Below are positions 21,572 to 35,300 of a DNA stretch of 64,000 nucleotides, piece after piece. Positions within the stretch are counted from its first letter, which is position 1. Every line of letters starts with the position of its first letter. This DNA comes from Bathynomus jamesi. Lineage: Eukaryota > Arthropoda > Malacostraca > Isopoda > Cirolanidae. The position numbers were made by a program, and so were the translations under genes. Where the stretch lies: the NCBI GenBank assembly GCA_023014485.1, contig JAJOZX010012239.1, positions 46,645-110,644 of the forward strand. The letters are read 5' to 3'. The notes beneath the pieces are model-generated. The model was not told the DNA's origin. It was given only the letters and a program-made list of their open reading frames with translations, and made no database searches.

Positions 21572-22400
21572 TGCAAGACAATTCGTAATTAATTATAATA
21601 ACTTCTATAACAAATGGAAAATGGATACGACTAAACCATAGATATTGTAGATCGTAGGGTTGTGACACGAACAAAAATAGGAAGCTACAAGTAAAATTAT
21701 TATCCAAACTCGCGTTAAGCGATTTTGGTTCTTATGTAAAAATGAATATTGATTATTCATTGTTCATTTTTTACATTGCTCTCCCCTTTTAAAATGATAT
21801 TTATACAATAATATAATAAAATTAATACAATACAATACAATTGAGAAAATAACATCGTAACTAATTCAAGTTAGGTGACGAATTTTTCTTTACAATACAA
21901 ATTTTATACAGAACGAGTTCGGGTAGTTGAGTACAATGCAGAGTAATCAAATTTTTAACATGACACTCGCTTAGAGGGTTATTATAAAATATAAAAATTC
22001 AAAGATTAAAACTTTACTTTTATACAAACAGAATAAAGGATTAATACGTTAATTTAGAGAAACAATTAAGCTAGACAAAGAATGATAGTTAAATTTTTTT
22101 TCAAAATTTGTATTTTTCTGTGGGAAAAATTATGTACATAATGAATAGAGTAAAAGGGAAAACTATAAATTTTAAAGTTCATGGATTTTTCGAGGCTTCC
22201 ATGATAGTACAATTGATAACTAATTTTATTGACTATTGTAGATAAAAAATCGAATTATGTAATGGATGATGTATAGACCTGTGGTCAAGTGTGTATTTGG
22301 GTGTATTAGGTGCAAAGTGTGTATTTTACAATTTCGAGGGACAGATTAGCTGATAGGATTGTTCAAGTAACTAAATATTCAATGATTTTAGCATAAGGTT

Positions 22401-22439
<39 letters not shown>

Positions 22440-25400
22440 CATACATGCATTTTTATTGACTGTTGTAGGTACAAATCGAATTACGTAGTGAATGATGTAT
22501 AGACCTGTGGTCAAGTGTGTATTTATGTTTATTGGGTACAAAGTGTGTATTTTATAATTTCGAGACACAGATTAGCTGATAGGATTGTTAAATTAACTGT
22601 ATAAATGCATGAGCGAGAATTTATATAAAGTAAGCAATAATTATTATGTATTATGATGATAATGTTTGCATACGCGTTTTAATGCAAAAGTGACTGGAGG
22701 GATGGAACGTAAATGAATTCGAATGTGTCAAAAGTAATAAAATTCACTTAGGATTATAGATTTTACATAATTAATCAGTTACACGTATAAGGTAATTAAA
22801 AAAAGACGTACTTAGAAGACCTTACGAGTAATGACAGTAACTCTCACGGTTTTAAAATTGATTTTCGACACAATTAAATTCGACTACTAAAATTCATAAC
22901 CATATACTGTAGTAGTATGTCAATTTGACTATAATTTTCGTTTGATACCTTACAAATGGTACAATAACAATTTAAGGACAGTTACTCACGATTAATTGAA
23001 CAAAATAAAAATAAAAATACAAATTAAAAATATGAATCAATTATGCATTTCAACGAGCTAAATACAATTTTATAATATTCTAAAAAATAAAAGTAAATCG
23101 AGCCATAGATGAGTTTCGGCCAAGAATAAAAAAGTTATTGAAATGGAAGGAAGCATTTCGAACAATCTTTTCTTTTAATAATCTCAGGTAAATTTTACAT
23201 TAAAAATTATTTTTATATAATAAAAAAAAATATTAAAAAGGTTTAATAATTTTTTGCATGTTAAGTAGAAAAATTATACTCTCGTTAAATGTTGATAGAA
23301 TTTTGAATTATTTGATATTTTAGTCTGAAAACTTGTTTGCATATGATAAATACATATGTTTTATTGTGTAGAAGTTTTATTAAAATTAAATGACAAAAAA
23401 GAACAAAACTGAAATTTAGGGTATGTGCGATCATACGGGGGAATTGAGTGACTAAGCAGGGGGTATAAGTTTGAAATTGACAATACGTCTTTCGTGAGCA
23501 CTTTGCTTTTTTTTTTTTTTTTTTTTAAAGATTGCTTGTCACACTACTTAGAACAAAAAATTAAAAGAGTTGAAACAAAACGGAGGGACGGCATGTTCCT
23601 CATATACATTACAATAATTACCAAAATCATTACAAACAATTGTAAAAACTGTTTTGGTCACAAATAATGAATTACATAACTATATATTTATATACGTAAC
23701 AATGCATGAAAAGGGAAAGACAAATCGGTGAATTTCAGTCTTACAAACAAAGAAAAGGTTAAACCAAAGACGCAACCCGGTCAATTCAGGTTGAATTAAA
23801 TTCTCTTTTACAACAAAAAAAGGTTGAATTAAATTCTCTTAAACAACAAAAAAAGGTTGAATTAAATTCTTAAATTACATTTTCTTAAATTAAATTCTCT
23901 TAAATTACAAAGAAAAAGTTGAATTCAATTGACTGCATTGAAATGAATGGGTATTTGAAACTAACAGAGACTGACTTCAAATAAAACTCTCTGACTTCAA
24001 ATAAAACTCTCTGACTTCAAATAAAACTCTCTGACTTCAAATAAAACTCTCTGACTTCAAATAAAACTCTCTGACTTCAAATAAAACTCTCTGACTTCAA
24101 ATAAAACTCTCTGACTTCAAATAAAACTCTCTGACTTCAAATAAACTCTCTGACTTCAAATAAAACTCTCTGACTTCAATAAAACTCTCTGACTTCAAAT
24201 AAAACTCCTCTGACTTCAAATAAAACTCCTCTGACTTCAAATAAAACTCCTCTTCAAATAAAACTCCTCTGACTTCAAATAAAACTCCTCTGACTTCAAA
24301 TAAAACTCTCTGACTTCAAATAAAACTCTCTGACTTCAAATAAAACTGAAATCTCTGGGGCGGTTGTCCCTCTTGGATGCAACCTTCTGTAACTGAAAAT
24401 TGATTTGCAACTAAAACTGACTCGAAACTACTTCGAGTATCTTTGTAAATCTCTGGGGTTTGGTTGTCCCTCTTGGATGCAACCAACCGAAACTGAAAAC
24501 TGATTTGAAATTAACTGAAAATGGAAAATGACTGCACTTGATCTCTATTCAAGTGGAGACGATTAACCTCTGTTTTGGTTGACCCTCTTGGTGCAACCTT
24601 CTGACTTCAAAAAATGACTTCAAAATTACTTCAAGTATCTTTATAAATCTCTGGGGTTTGGTTGTCCCTTTTGGTTACAACCACTGAAACTGTCTGAAAA
24701 CTGAAAATGGAACTTGAAACTGCTTCAAGTAACTCCATAACTCTATAAACCCCTGTAAACTCTCTGTAAACTCTCTGTAAACTCTCTCTCTTAATTTGCA
24801 AGTCAATTCAATTCAGTAATTGAAAAAAATTTGCAAACAAAAAATAAAAAAATGTAAACATTTCACTCGAATGTACGGGAAGGTACATAAAATAAAATTA
24901 TTCTATACTGAATATAATAGTGCAAATAACTGTGACAATTGACTCTCTTGAAATGAACTCTCTGTTACAATTAACTCTCTGTTACAATTAACTCTCTGTT
25001 ACAATAAAAACAAATGTATCAGTGGTGTATGGAATGTTCACTGTTTCTTGTGAATTCTGACTTGATACTCATTATTAACTGTTAATAATAGTGACTTTTC
25101 AAATGTTTATAAATTACTTAAAAAAAAAACTGTACTTAACAAAATTTTCTATGGGGAAATCCTTGAGACGTGTCCTGAAGACGTCTTCCTGGCTACTTCT
25201 TCTTGGATGAAAACTAGGCGTGGAGAACTTGGAGTCGTGACACACCGGTTCAAGGGTGGATGTTACGAACTAGAAGTCGTGACACGCCGGTCAACTGGTT
25301 TTATCCTGATGCAGGTAATTTCTATCTTGGCCAAAGAGTGGCCTCTTCTTAAAATAATCTTCTTCTTAAAGTAATCTTCTTCTTAAAGTAATCTTCTTCT

Positions 25401-26966
25401 TAAAGTAAAAGTAATCTTCTTCTTAAAGTAATCTTCTTCTTAAAGTAATCTTGTTATCCTGTTATCCTGGTAAAGGGTCTGGAAGACTGGAAGAATCCTG
25501 GAGTCGTGAAGATCCTGGTTAAAGGGTCGCCAGTTGTTAGACCCCATATCTTCTTCTTCTTCTTCTTATCCTGGCTATGGGTCTGGGGTGTCTCGTATAG
25601 ACGAGGCGTTCTTGTTAAGGGGCAAGGGGCCTCTGCCCCCTCCCCGCAGCGAGGCTGCAGTCCAAAGAAGAGTCTCGTAATGAAGTTCTCTGATGAAGTC
25701 TAATGAAGAAGAAGAAGTGCAATGACGAAGTGCTGTAATTTTACAAGTACATGTATAATATAACTTAAATGTTTGGGGGAAGACAGTCGAAGGTTAAGTT
25801 TCCCCCCTTTTTTAAACACATCAGATGTTTTGAAAGATTTTCAATAAAAATTTTAAAAAAATAAAAAAACTAATTTGTATTTTTCGCCGAGTCTACATTT
25901 ATGAAGGCGATATCATTTCGTAATAGTACACATAAGTACAAATTAAGTACACGACTGAATACGTATTAATTTTGGTTCATTACAATTACGATTACAATTA
26001 TGGATTACTTCATATTCACTTGTTGTTTAATTACACTTCCATTTTAAAGTACATTCTTACATGATAAATTAAATCATTACATTCAATTACAGTTTCATTG
26101 AAGTACATTACATTATATTAAATTAAAGTATTACAGTTAATTACAATCAAACAGTTACAATAACTTTGTTTTGTTTTTTACAGTGTTTCATATTAATAGA
26201 CAATTAAGATGTTAAATATAATACAAAGTACATGGCACTTAAGAGATAATTTATTTACGAAATAATATGTTATAATGTTATAAATTTGAAATCAGAGCGA
26301 ACGGAGGTATTTTATCTTTGAGGCGCTCGAATCTGCCAGTCAGCGGAATTCGATTTACTTACCAAGCATCTATGAATATCTTACGAGGGTTGAACGCACT
26401 TGAAAGTAAAAAATAATACTAGAACGTATTTTTTCGTTTTCGAACGAAGGCCTAAAGTTTCGTGCTTCACAAATTGACACGAGTAAACATAGACTGATAA
26501 GTTGATAGGGTATAAGTAGACAATAGGTAGATGAATGAATAAGTAATAAAATTAATAAAGGATAGCGGTCAAGAAAGAACATGAATGTAAGAATGAGTAT
26601 GGTTGAATAAGGAGTATGGTTGAATAATAATGTTTATACTACATAACACCACAACATTATTACTAAAGAATTTACCATACATTGAATACGGAAGATGTCC
26701 AAATACTAAGAACGTGATTCAGTGTACAAAGTATGGGAAACGTAAAGAGAATAAAGTTATTTTATGGCGTCATAGTGTATAAGTCATTATTTAGAAAAGA
26801 TGAATTAGAGAAATACAGTAATGAATAAAGAAGTATAAATCATTATTAGGAAGATTTACAAGAACGAATTAGAGACAGAGTGGGTAGTAATGACTAAGAA
26901 GTACAACTACGGGTTCCAATCCTGTTACATGCAATGTGTATGCATAATCTAGGGTCGAGGGTGAGA
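21572..26966. repeat. Macrosatellite unit 5
   Basis: Complete, clean unit. It has the longest (TA)n tract (22403-22436). The 20-bp minisatellite is at 23973-24347, the second 17-bp minisatellite at 25345-25452 (with an irregular monomer, gtaaaagtaatc) and the GC-rich element at 25549-25717. One base of the fourth hairpin repeat is missing (acaaccactg, near 24,680). It shares gcaggtaattt (near 25,312) with unit 7. Confidence 0.95.
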
Positions 26967-29900
26967 TGCAAGACAATTCGTAATTAATTATAATAACTTC
27001 TATAACAAATGGAAAATGGATACGACTAAACCATAGATATTGTAGATCGTAGGGTTGTGACACGAACAAAAATAGGAAGCTACAAGTAAAATTATTATCC
27101 AAACTCGCGTTAAGCGATTTTGGTTCTTATGTAAAAATGAATATTGATTATTCATTGTTCATTTTTTACATTGCTCTCCCCTTTTAAAATGATATTTATA
27201 CAATAATATAATAAAATTAATACAATACAATACAATTGAGAAAATAACATCGTAACTAATTCAAGTTAGGTGACGAATTTTTCTTTACAATACAAATTTT
27301 ATACAGAACGAGTTCGGGTAGTTGAGTACAATGCAGAGTAATCAAATTTTTAACATGACACTCGCTTAGAGGGTTATTATAAAATATAAAAATTCAAAGA
27401 TTAAAACTTTACTTTTATACAAACAGAATAAAGGATTAATACGTTAATTTAGAGAAACAATTAAGCTAGACAAAGAATGATAGTTAAATTTTTTTTCAAA
27501 ATTTGTATTTTTCTGTGGGAAAAATTATGTACATAATGAATAGAGTAAAAGGGAAAACTATAAATTTTAAAGTTCATGGATTTTTCGAGGCTTCCATGAT
27601 AGTACAATTGATAACTAATTTTATTGACTATTGTAGATAAAAAATCGAATTATGTAATGGATGATGTATAGACCTGTGGTCAAGTGTGTATTTGGGTGTA
27701 TTAGGTGCAAAGTGTGTATTTTACAATTTCGAGGGACAGATTAGCTGATAGGATTGTTCAAGTAACTAAATATTCAATGATTTTAGCATAAGGTTTGTAT
27801 ATATTATATATATATATATATATAGTGTGCATACATGCATTTTTATTGACTGTTGTAGGTACAAATCGAATTACGTAGTGATGATGTATAGACCTGTGGT
27901 CAAGTGTGTATTTATGTTTATTGGGTACAAAGTGTGTATTTTTAATTTCGAGACACAGATTAGCTGATAGGATTGTTAAATTAACTGTATAAATGCATGA
28001 GCGAGAATTTATATAAAGTAAGCAATAATTATTATGTATTATGATGATAATGTTTGCATACGCGTTTTAATGCAAAAGTGACTGGAGGGATGGAACGTAA
28101 ATGAATTCGAATGTGTCAAAAGTAATAAAATTCACTTAGGATTATAGATTTTACATAATTAATCAGTTACACGTATAAGGTAATTAAAAAAAGACGTACT
28201 TAGAAGACCTTACGAGTAATGACAGTAACTCTCACGGTTTTAAAATTGATTTTCGACACAATTAAATTCGACTACTAAAATTCATAACCATATACTGTAG
28301 TAGTATGTCAATTTGACTATAATTTTCGTTTGATACCTTACAAATGGTACAATAACAATTTAAGGACAGTTACTCACGATTAATTGAACAAAATAAAAAT
28401 AAAAATACAAATTAAAAATATGAATCAATTATGCATTTCAACGAGCTAAATACAATTTTATAATATTCTAAAAAATAAAAGTAAATCGAGCCATAGATGA
28501 GTTTCGGCCAAGAATAAAAAAGTTATTGAAATGGAAGCTAGCATTTCGAACAATCTTTTCTTTTAATAATCTCAGGTAAATTTTACATTAAAAATTATTT
28601 TTATATAATAAAAAAAATATTAAAAAGGTTTAATAATTTTTTGCTTGTTAAGTAGAAAAATTATACTCTCGTTAAATGTTGATAGAATTTTGAATTATTT
28701 GATATTTTAGTCTGAAAACTTGTTTGCATATGATAAATACATATGTTTTATTGTGTAGAAGTTTTATTAAAAATTAAATGACAAAAAAGAACAAAACTGA
28801 AATTTAGGGTATGTGCGATCATACGGGGGAATTGAGTGACTAAGCAGGGGGTATAAGTTTGAAATTGACAATACGTCTTTCGTGAGCACTTTGCTTTTTT
28901 TTTTTTTTTTTTTTAAAGATTGCTTGTCACACTACTTAGAACAAAAAATTAAAAGAGTTGAAACAAAACGGAGGGACGGCATGTTCCTCATATACATTAC
29001 AAAATTACCAAATCATTACAAACAATTGTAAAAACTGTTTTGGTCACAAATAATGAATTACATAACTATATATTTATATACGTAACAATGCATGAAAAGG
29101 GAAAGACAAATCGGTGAATTTCAGTCTTACAAACAAAGAAAAGGTTAAACCAAAGACGCAACCCGGTCAATTCAGGTTGAATTAAATTCTCTTTTACAAC
29201 AAAAAAAAGGTTGAATTAAATTCTCTTAAACAACAAAAAAAGGTTGAATTAAATTCTTAAATTACATTTTCTTAAATTAAATTCTCTTAAATTACAAAGA
29301 AAAAGTTGAATTCAATTGACTGCATTGAAATGAATGGGTATTTGAAACTAACAGAGACTGACTTCAAATAAAACTCTCTGACTTCAAATAAAACTCTCTG
29401 ACTTCAAATAAACTCTCTGACTTCAAATAAAACTCTCTGACTTCAAATAAAACTCTCTGACTTCAAATAAAACTCTCTGACTTCAAATAAAACTCTCTGA
29501 CTTCAAATAAAACTCTCTGACTTCAAATAAAACTCCTCTGACTTCAAATAAAACTCTCTGACTTCAAATAAAACTCTCTGACTTCAAATAAAACTCCTCT
29601 GACTTCAAATAAAACTCCTCTGACTTCAATAAAACTCCTCTGACTTCAAATAAACTCCTCTGACTTCAATAAAAAAACTCTCTGACTTCAAATAAAACTG
29701 AAATCTCTGGGGCGGTTGTCCCTCTTGGATGCAACCTTCTGTAACTGAAAATGATTTGCAACTAAACTGACTCGAAACTACTTCGAGTATCTTTGTAAAT
29801 CTCTGGGGTTTGGTTGTCCCTCTTGGATGCAACCAACCGAAACTGAAACTGATTTGAAATTAACTGAAAAATGGAAAATGACTGCACTTGATCTCTATTC

Positions 29901-32336
29901 AAGTGGAGACGATTAACCTCTGTTTTGGTTGACCTCTTGGTGCAACCTTCTGACTTCAAAAAATGACTTCAAAATTACTTCAAGTATCTTTATAATCTCT
30001 GGGGTTTGGTTGTCCCTTTTGGTTACAACCAACTGAAACTGTCTGAAAACTGAAAATGGAACTTGAAACTGCTTCAAAGTAACTCCATAACTCTATAAAC
30101 CCCTGTAAACTCTCTGTAACTCTCTGTAAACTCTCTCTCTCTTAATTTGCAAGTCAATTCAATTCAGTAATTGAAAAAATTTGCAAACAAAAAATAAAAA
30201 AAATGTAAACATTTCACTCGAATGTACGGGAAGGTACATAAAATAAAATTATTCTATACTGAATATAATAGTGCAAATAACTGTGACAATTGACTCTCTT
30301 GAATGAACTCTGTTACAATTAACTCTCTGTTACAATTAACTCTCTGTTACAATAAAAAACAAATGTATCAGTGGTGTATGGAATGTTCACTGTTTCTTGT
30401 GAATTCTGACTTGATACTCATTATTAACTGTTAATAATAGTGACTTTTCAAATGTTTATAAATTACTTAAAAAACAAACTGTACTTAACAAAATTTTCTA
30501 TGGGGAAATCCTTGAGACGTGTCCTGACGACGTCTTCCTGGCTACTTCTTCTTGGATGAAAACTAGGCGTGAGAACTTGGAGTCGTGACACACCGGTTCA
30601 AGGGTGGATGTTACGAACTAGAAGTCGTGACACGCCGTCAACTGGTTTTATCTGATGCAGGGTAATTTCTATCTTGGCCAAAGAGTGCCTCTTCTTAAAT
30701 AATCTTCTTCTTAAAGTAATCTTCTTCTTAAGTATCTTCTTCTTAAAGTAATCTTCTTCTTAAAGTAATCTTCTTCTAAAGTAATCTTCTTCTTAAAGTA
30801 ATCTTCTTCTTAAAAAGTAATCTTGTTATCCTGTTATCCTGGTAAAGGGTCTGGAAGACTGGAAGAATCCTGGAGTCGTGAAGATCCTGGTTAAAGGGTC
30901 GCCAGTTGTTAGACCCCATATCTTCTTCTTCTTCTTCTTATCCTGGCTATGGGTCTGGGGTGTCTCGTATAGACGAGGCGTTCTTGTTAAGGGGCAAGGG
31001 GCCTCTGCCCCCTCCCCGCAGCGAGGCTGCAGTCCAAAGAAGATCTCGTATGAAGTTCTCTGATGAAGTCTAATGAAGAAGAAGAAGTGCAATGACGAAG
31101 TGCTGTAATTTTACAAGTAATGTATAATATAACTTAAATGTTTGGGGAAGACAGTCGAAGGTTAAGTTTCCCCCCTTTTTTAAACACATCAGATGTTTTG
31201 AAAGATTTTCAATAAAAATTTTAAAAAAATTAAAATAAAAACTAATTTGTATTTTTCGCCGAGTCTACATTATGAAGGCGATATCATTTCGTAATAGTAC
31301 ACATAAGTACAAATTAAGTACACGACTGAATACGTATTAATTTTGGTTCATTACAATTACGATTACAATTATGGATTACTTCATATTCACTTGTTGTTTA
31401 ATTACACTTCCATTTTAAAGTACATTCTTACATGATAAATTAAATCATTACATTCAATTACAGTTTCATTGAAGTACATTACATTATATTAAATTAAAGT
31501 ATTACAGTTAATTACAATCAAACAGTTACAATAACTTTGTTTTGTTTTTTACAGTGTTTCATATTAATAGACAATTAAGATGTTAAATATAATACAAAGT
31601 ACATGGCACTTAAGAGATAATTTATTTACGAAATAATATGTTATAATGTTATAAATTTGAAATCAGAGCGAACGGAGGTATTTTATCTTTGAGGCGCTCG
31701 AATCTGCCAGTCAGCGGAATTCGATTTTACTTACCAAGCATCTATGAATATCTTACGAGGTTGAACGTACTTGAAAGTAAAAATAATACTAGAACGTATT
31801 TTTTCGTTTTCGAACGAAGGCCTAAAGTTTCGTGCTTCACAAATTGACACGAGTAAACATAGACTGATAAGTTGATAGGGTATAAGTAGACAATAGGTAG
31901 ATGAATGAATAAGTAATAAAATTAATAAAGGATAGCGGTCAAGAAAGAACATGAATGTAAGAATGAGTATGGTTGAATAAGGAGTATGGTTGAATAATAA
32001 TGTTTATACTACATAACACCACAACATTATTACTAAAGAATTTACCATACATTGAATACGGAAGATGTCCAAATACTAAGAACGTGATTCAGTGTACAAA
32101 GTATGGGAAACGTAAAGAGAATAAAGTTATTTTATGGCGTCATAGTGTATAAGTCATTATTTAGAAAAGATGAATTAGAGAAATACAGTAATGAATAAAG
32201 AAGTATAAATCATTATTAGGAAGATTTACAAGAACGAATTAGAGACAGAGTGGGTAGTAATGACTAAGAAGTACAACTACGGGTTCCAATCCTGTTACAT
32301 GCAATGTGTATGCATAATCTAGGGTCGAGGGTGAGA
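26967..32336. repeat. Macrosatellite unit 6
   Basis: Complete unit. (TA)n at 27799-27824, 20-bp minisatellite at 29360-29699 (irregular, with shortened monomers), second 17-bp minisatellite at 30691-30824, GC-rich element at 30921-31087. It shares gaacgtac (near 31,763), gaactctgtt (near 30,305) and the aaaaaacaaactg run (near 30,472) with unit 2. Scattered single-base deletions occur between about 29,640 and 31,270. A private substitution (gtcctgacgacg, near 30,522) breaks the palindrome otherwise found in the hairpin block. Confidence 0.95.
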
Positions 32337-35300
32337 TGCAAGACAATTCGTAATTAATTATAATAACTTCTATAACAAATGGAAAATGGATACGACTAAA
32401 CCATAGATATTGTAGATCGTAGGGTTGTGACACGAACAAAAATAGGAAGCTACAAGTAAAATTATTATCCAAACTCGCGTTAAGCGATTTTGGTTCTTAT
32501 GTAAAAATGAATATTGATTATTCATTGTTCATTTTTTACATTGCTCTCCCCTTTTAAAATGATATTTATACAATAATATAATAAAATTAATACAATACAA
32601 TACAATTGAGAAAATAACATCGTAACTAATTCAAGTTAGGTGACGAATTTTTCTTTACAATACAAATTTTTACAGAACGAGTTCGGGTAGTTGAGTACAA
32701 TGCAGAGTAATCAAATTTTTAACATGACACTCGCTTAGAGGGTTATTATAAAATATAAAAATTCAAAGATTAAAACTTTACTTTTATACAAACAGAATAA
32801 AGGATTAATACGTTAATTTAGAGAAACAATTAAGCTAGACAAAGAATGATAGTTAAATTTTTTTTCAAAATTTGTATTTTTCTGTGGGAAAAATTATGTA
32901 CATAATGAATAGAGTAAAAGGGAAAACTATAAATTTTAAAGTTCATGGATTTTTCGAGGCTTCCATGATAGTACAATTGATAACTAATTTTATTGACTAT
33001 TGTAGATAAAAAATCGAATTATGTAATGGATGATGTATAGACCTGTGGTCAAGTGTGTATTTGGGTGTATTAGGTGCAAAGTGTGTATTTTACAATTTCG
33101 AGGGACAGATTAGCTGATAGGATTGTTCAAGTAACTAAATATTCAATGATTTTAGCATAAGGTTTGTATATATATATATATATAGTGTGCATACATGCAT
33201 TTTTATTGACTGTTGTAGGTACAAATCGAATTACGTAGTGAATGATGTATAGACCTGTGGTCAAGTGTGTATTTATGTTTATTGGGTACAAAGTGTGTAT
33301 TTTATAATTTCGAGACACAGATTAGCTGATAGGATTGTTAAATTAACTGTATAAATGCATGAGCGAGAATTTATATAAAGTAAGCAATAATTATTATGTA
33401 TTATGATGATAATGTTTGCATACGCGTTTTAATGCAAAAGTGACTGGAGGGATGGAACGTAAATGAATTCGAATGTGTCAAAAGTAATAAAATTCACTTA
33501 GGATTATAGATTTTACATAATTAATCAGTTACACGTATAAGGTAATTAAAAAAAGACGTACTTAGAAGACCTTACGAGTAATGACAGTAACTCTCACGGT
33601 TTTAAAATTGATTTTCGACACAATTAAATTCGACTACTAAAATTCATAACCATATACTGTAGTAGTATGTCAATTTGACTATAATTTTCGTTTGATACCT
33701 TACAAATGGTACAATAACAATTTAAGGACAGTTACTCACGATTAATTGAACAAAATAAAAATAAAAATACAAATTAAAAATATGAATCAATTATGCATTT
33801 CAACGAGCTAAATACAATTTTATAATATTCTAAAAAATAAAAGTAAATCGAGCCATAGATGAGTTTCGGCCAAGAATAAAAAAGTTATTGAAATGGAAGG
33901 AAGCATTTCGAACAATCTTTTCTTTTAATAATCTCAGGTAAATTTTACATTAAAAATTATTTTTATATAATAAAAAAAATATTAAAAAGGTTTAATAATT
34001 TTTTGCATGTTAAGTAGAAAAATTATACTCTCGTTAAATGTTGATAGAATTTTGAATTATTTGATATTTTAGTCTGAAAACTTGTTTGCATATGATAAAT
34101 ACATATGTTTTATTGTGTAGAAGTTTTATTAAAATTAAATGACAAAAAGAACAAAACTGAAATTTAGGGTATGTGCGATCATACGGGGGAATTGAGTGAC
34201 TAAGCAGGGGGTATAAGTTTGAAATTGACAATACGTCTTTCGTGAGCACTTTGCTTTTTTTTTTTTTTTTTTTTAAAGATTGCTTGTCACACTACTTAGA
34301 ACAAAAAATTAAAAGAGTTGAAACAAAACGGAGGGACGGCATGTTCCTCATATACATTACAATAATTACCAAAATCATTACAAACAATTGTAAAAACTGT
34401 TTTGGTCACAAATAATGAATTACATAACTATATATTTATATACGTAACAATGCATGAAAAGGGAAAGACAAATCGGTGAATTTCAGTCTTACAAACAAAG
34501 AAAAGGTTAAACCAAAGACGCAACCCGGTCAATTCAGGTTGAATTAAATTCTCTTTTACAACAAAAAAAAGGTTGAATTAAATTCTCTTAAACAACAAAA
34601 AAAGGTTGAATTAAATTCTTAAATTACATTTTCTTAAATTAAATTCTCTTAAATTACAAAGAAAAAGTTGAATTCAATTGACTGCATTGAAATGAATGGG
34701 TATTTGAAACTAACAGAGACTGACTTCAAATAAAACTCTCTGACTTCAAATAAAACTCTCTGACTTCAAATAAAACTCTCTGACTTCAAATAAAACTCTC
34801 TGACTTCAAATAAAACTCTCTGACTTCAAATAAAACTCTCTGACTTCAAATAAACTCTCTGACTTCAAATAAAACTCTCTGACTTCAAATAAAACTCTCT
34901 GACTTCAAATAAACCTCTCTGACTTCAAATAAAACTCTCTGACTTCAATAAAACTCTCTGACTTCAAATAAAACTCCTCTGACTTCAAATAAAACTCCTC
35001 TGACTTCAAATAAACTCCTCTGACTTCAAATAAAACTCCTCTGACTTCAAATAAAACTCCTCTGACTTCAAATAAAACTCTCTGACTTCAAATAAAACTC
35101 TCTGACTTCAATAAACTGAAATCTCTGGGGCGGTTGTCCCTCTTGGATGCAACCTTCTGTAACTGAAAATTGATTTGCAACTAAAACTGACTCGAAACTA
35201 CTTCGAGTATCTTTGTAAATCTCTGGGGTTTGGTTGTCCCTCTTGGATGCAACCAACCGAAACTGAAAACTGATTTGAAATTAACTGAAAATGGAAAATG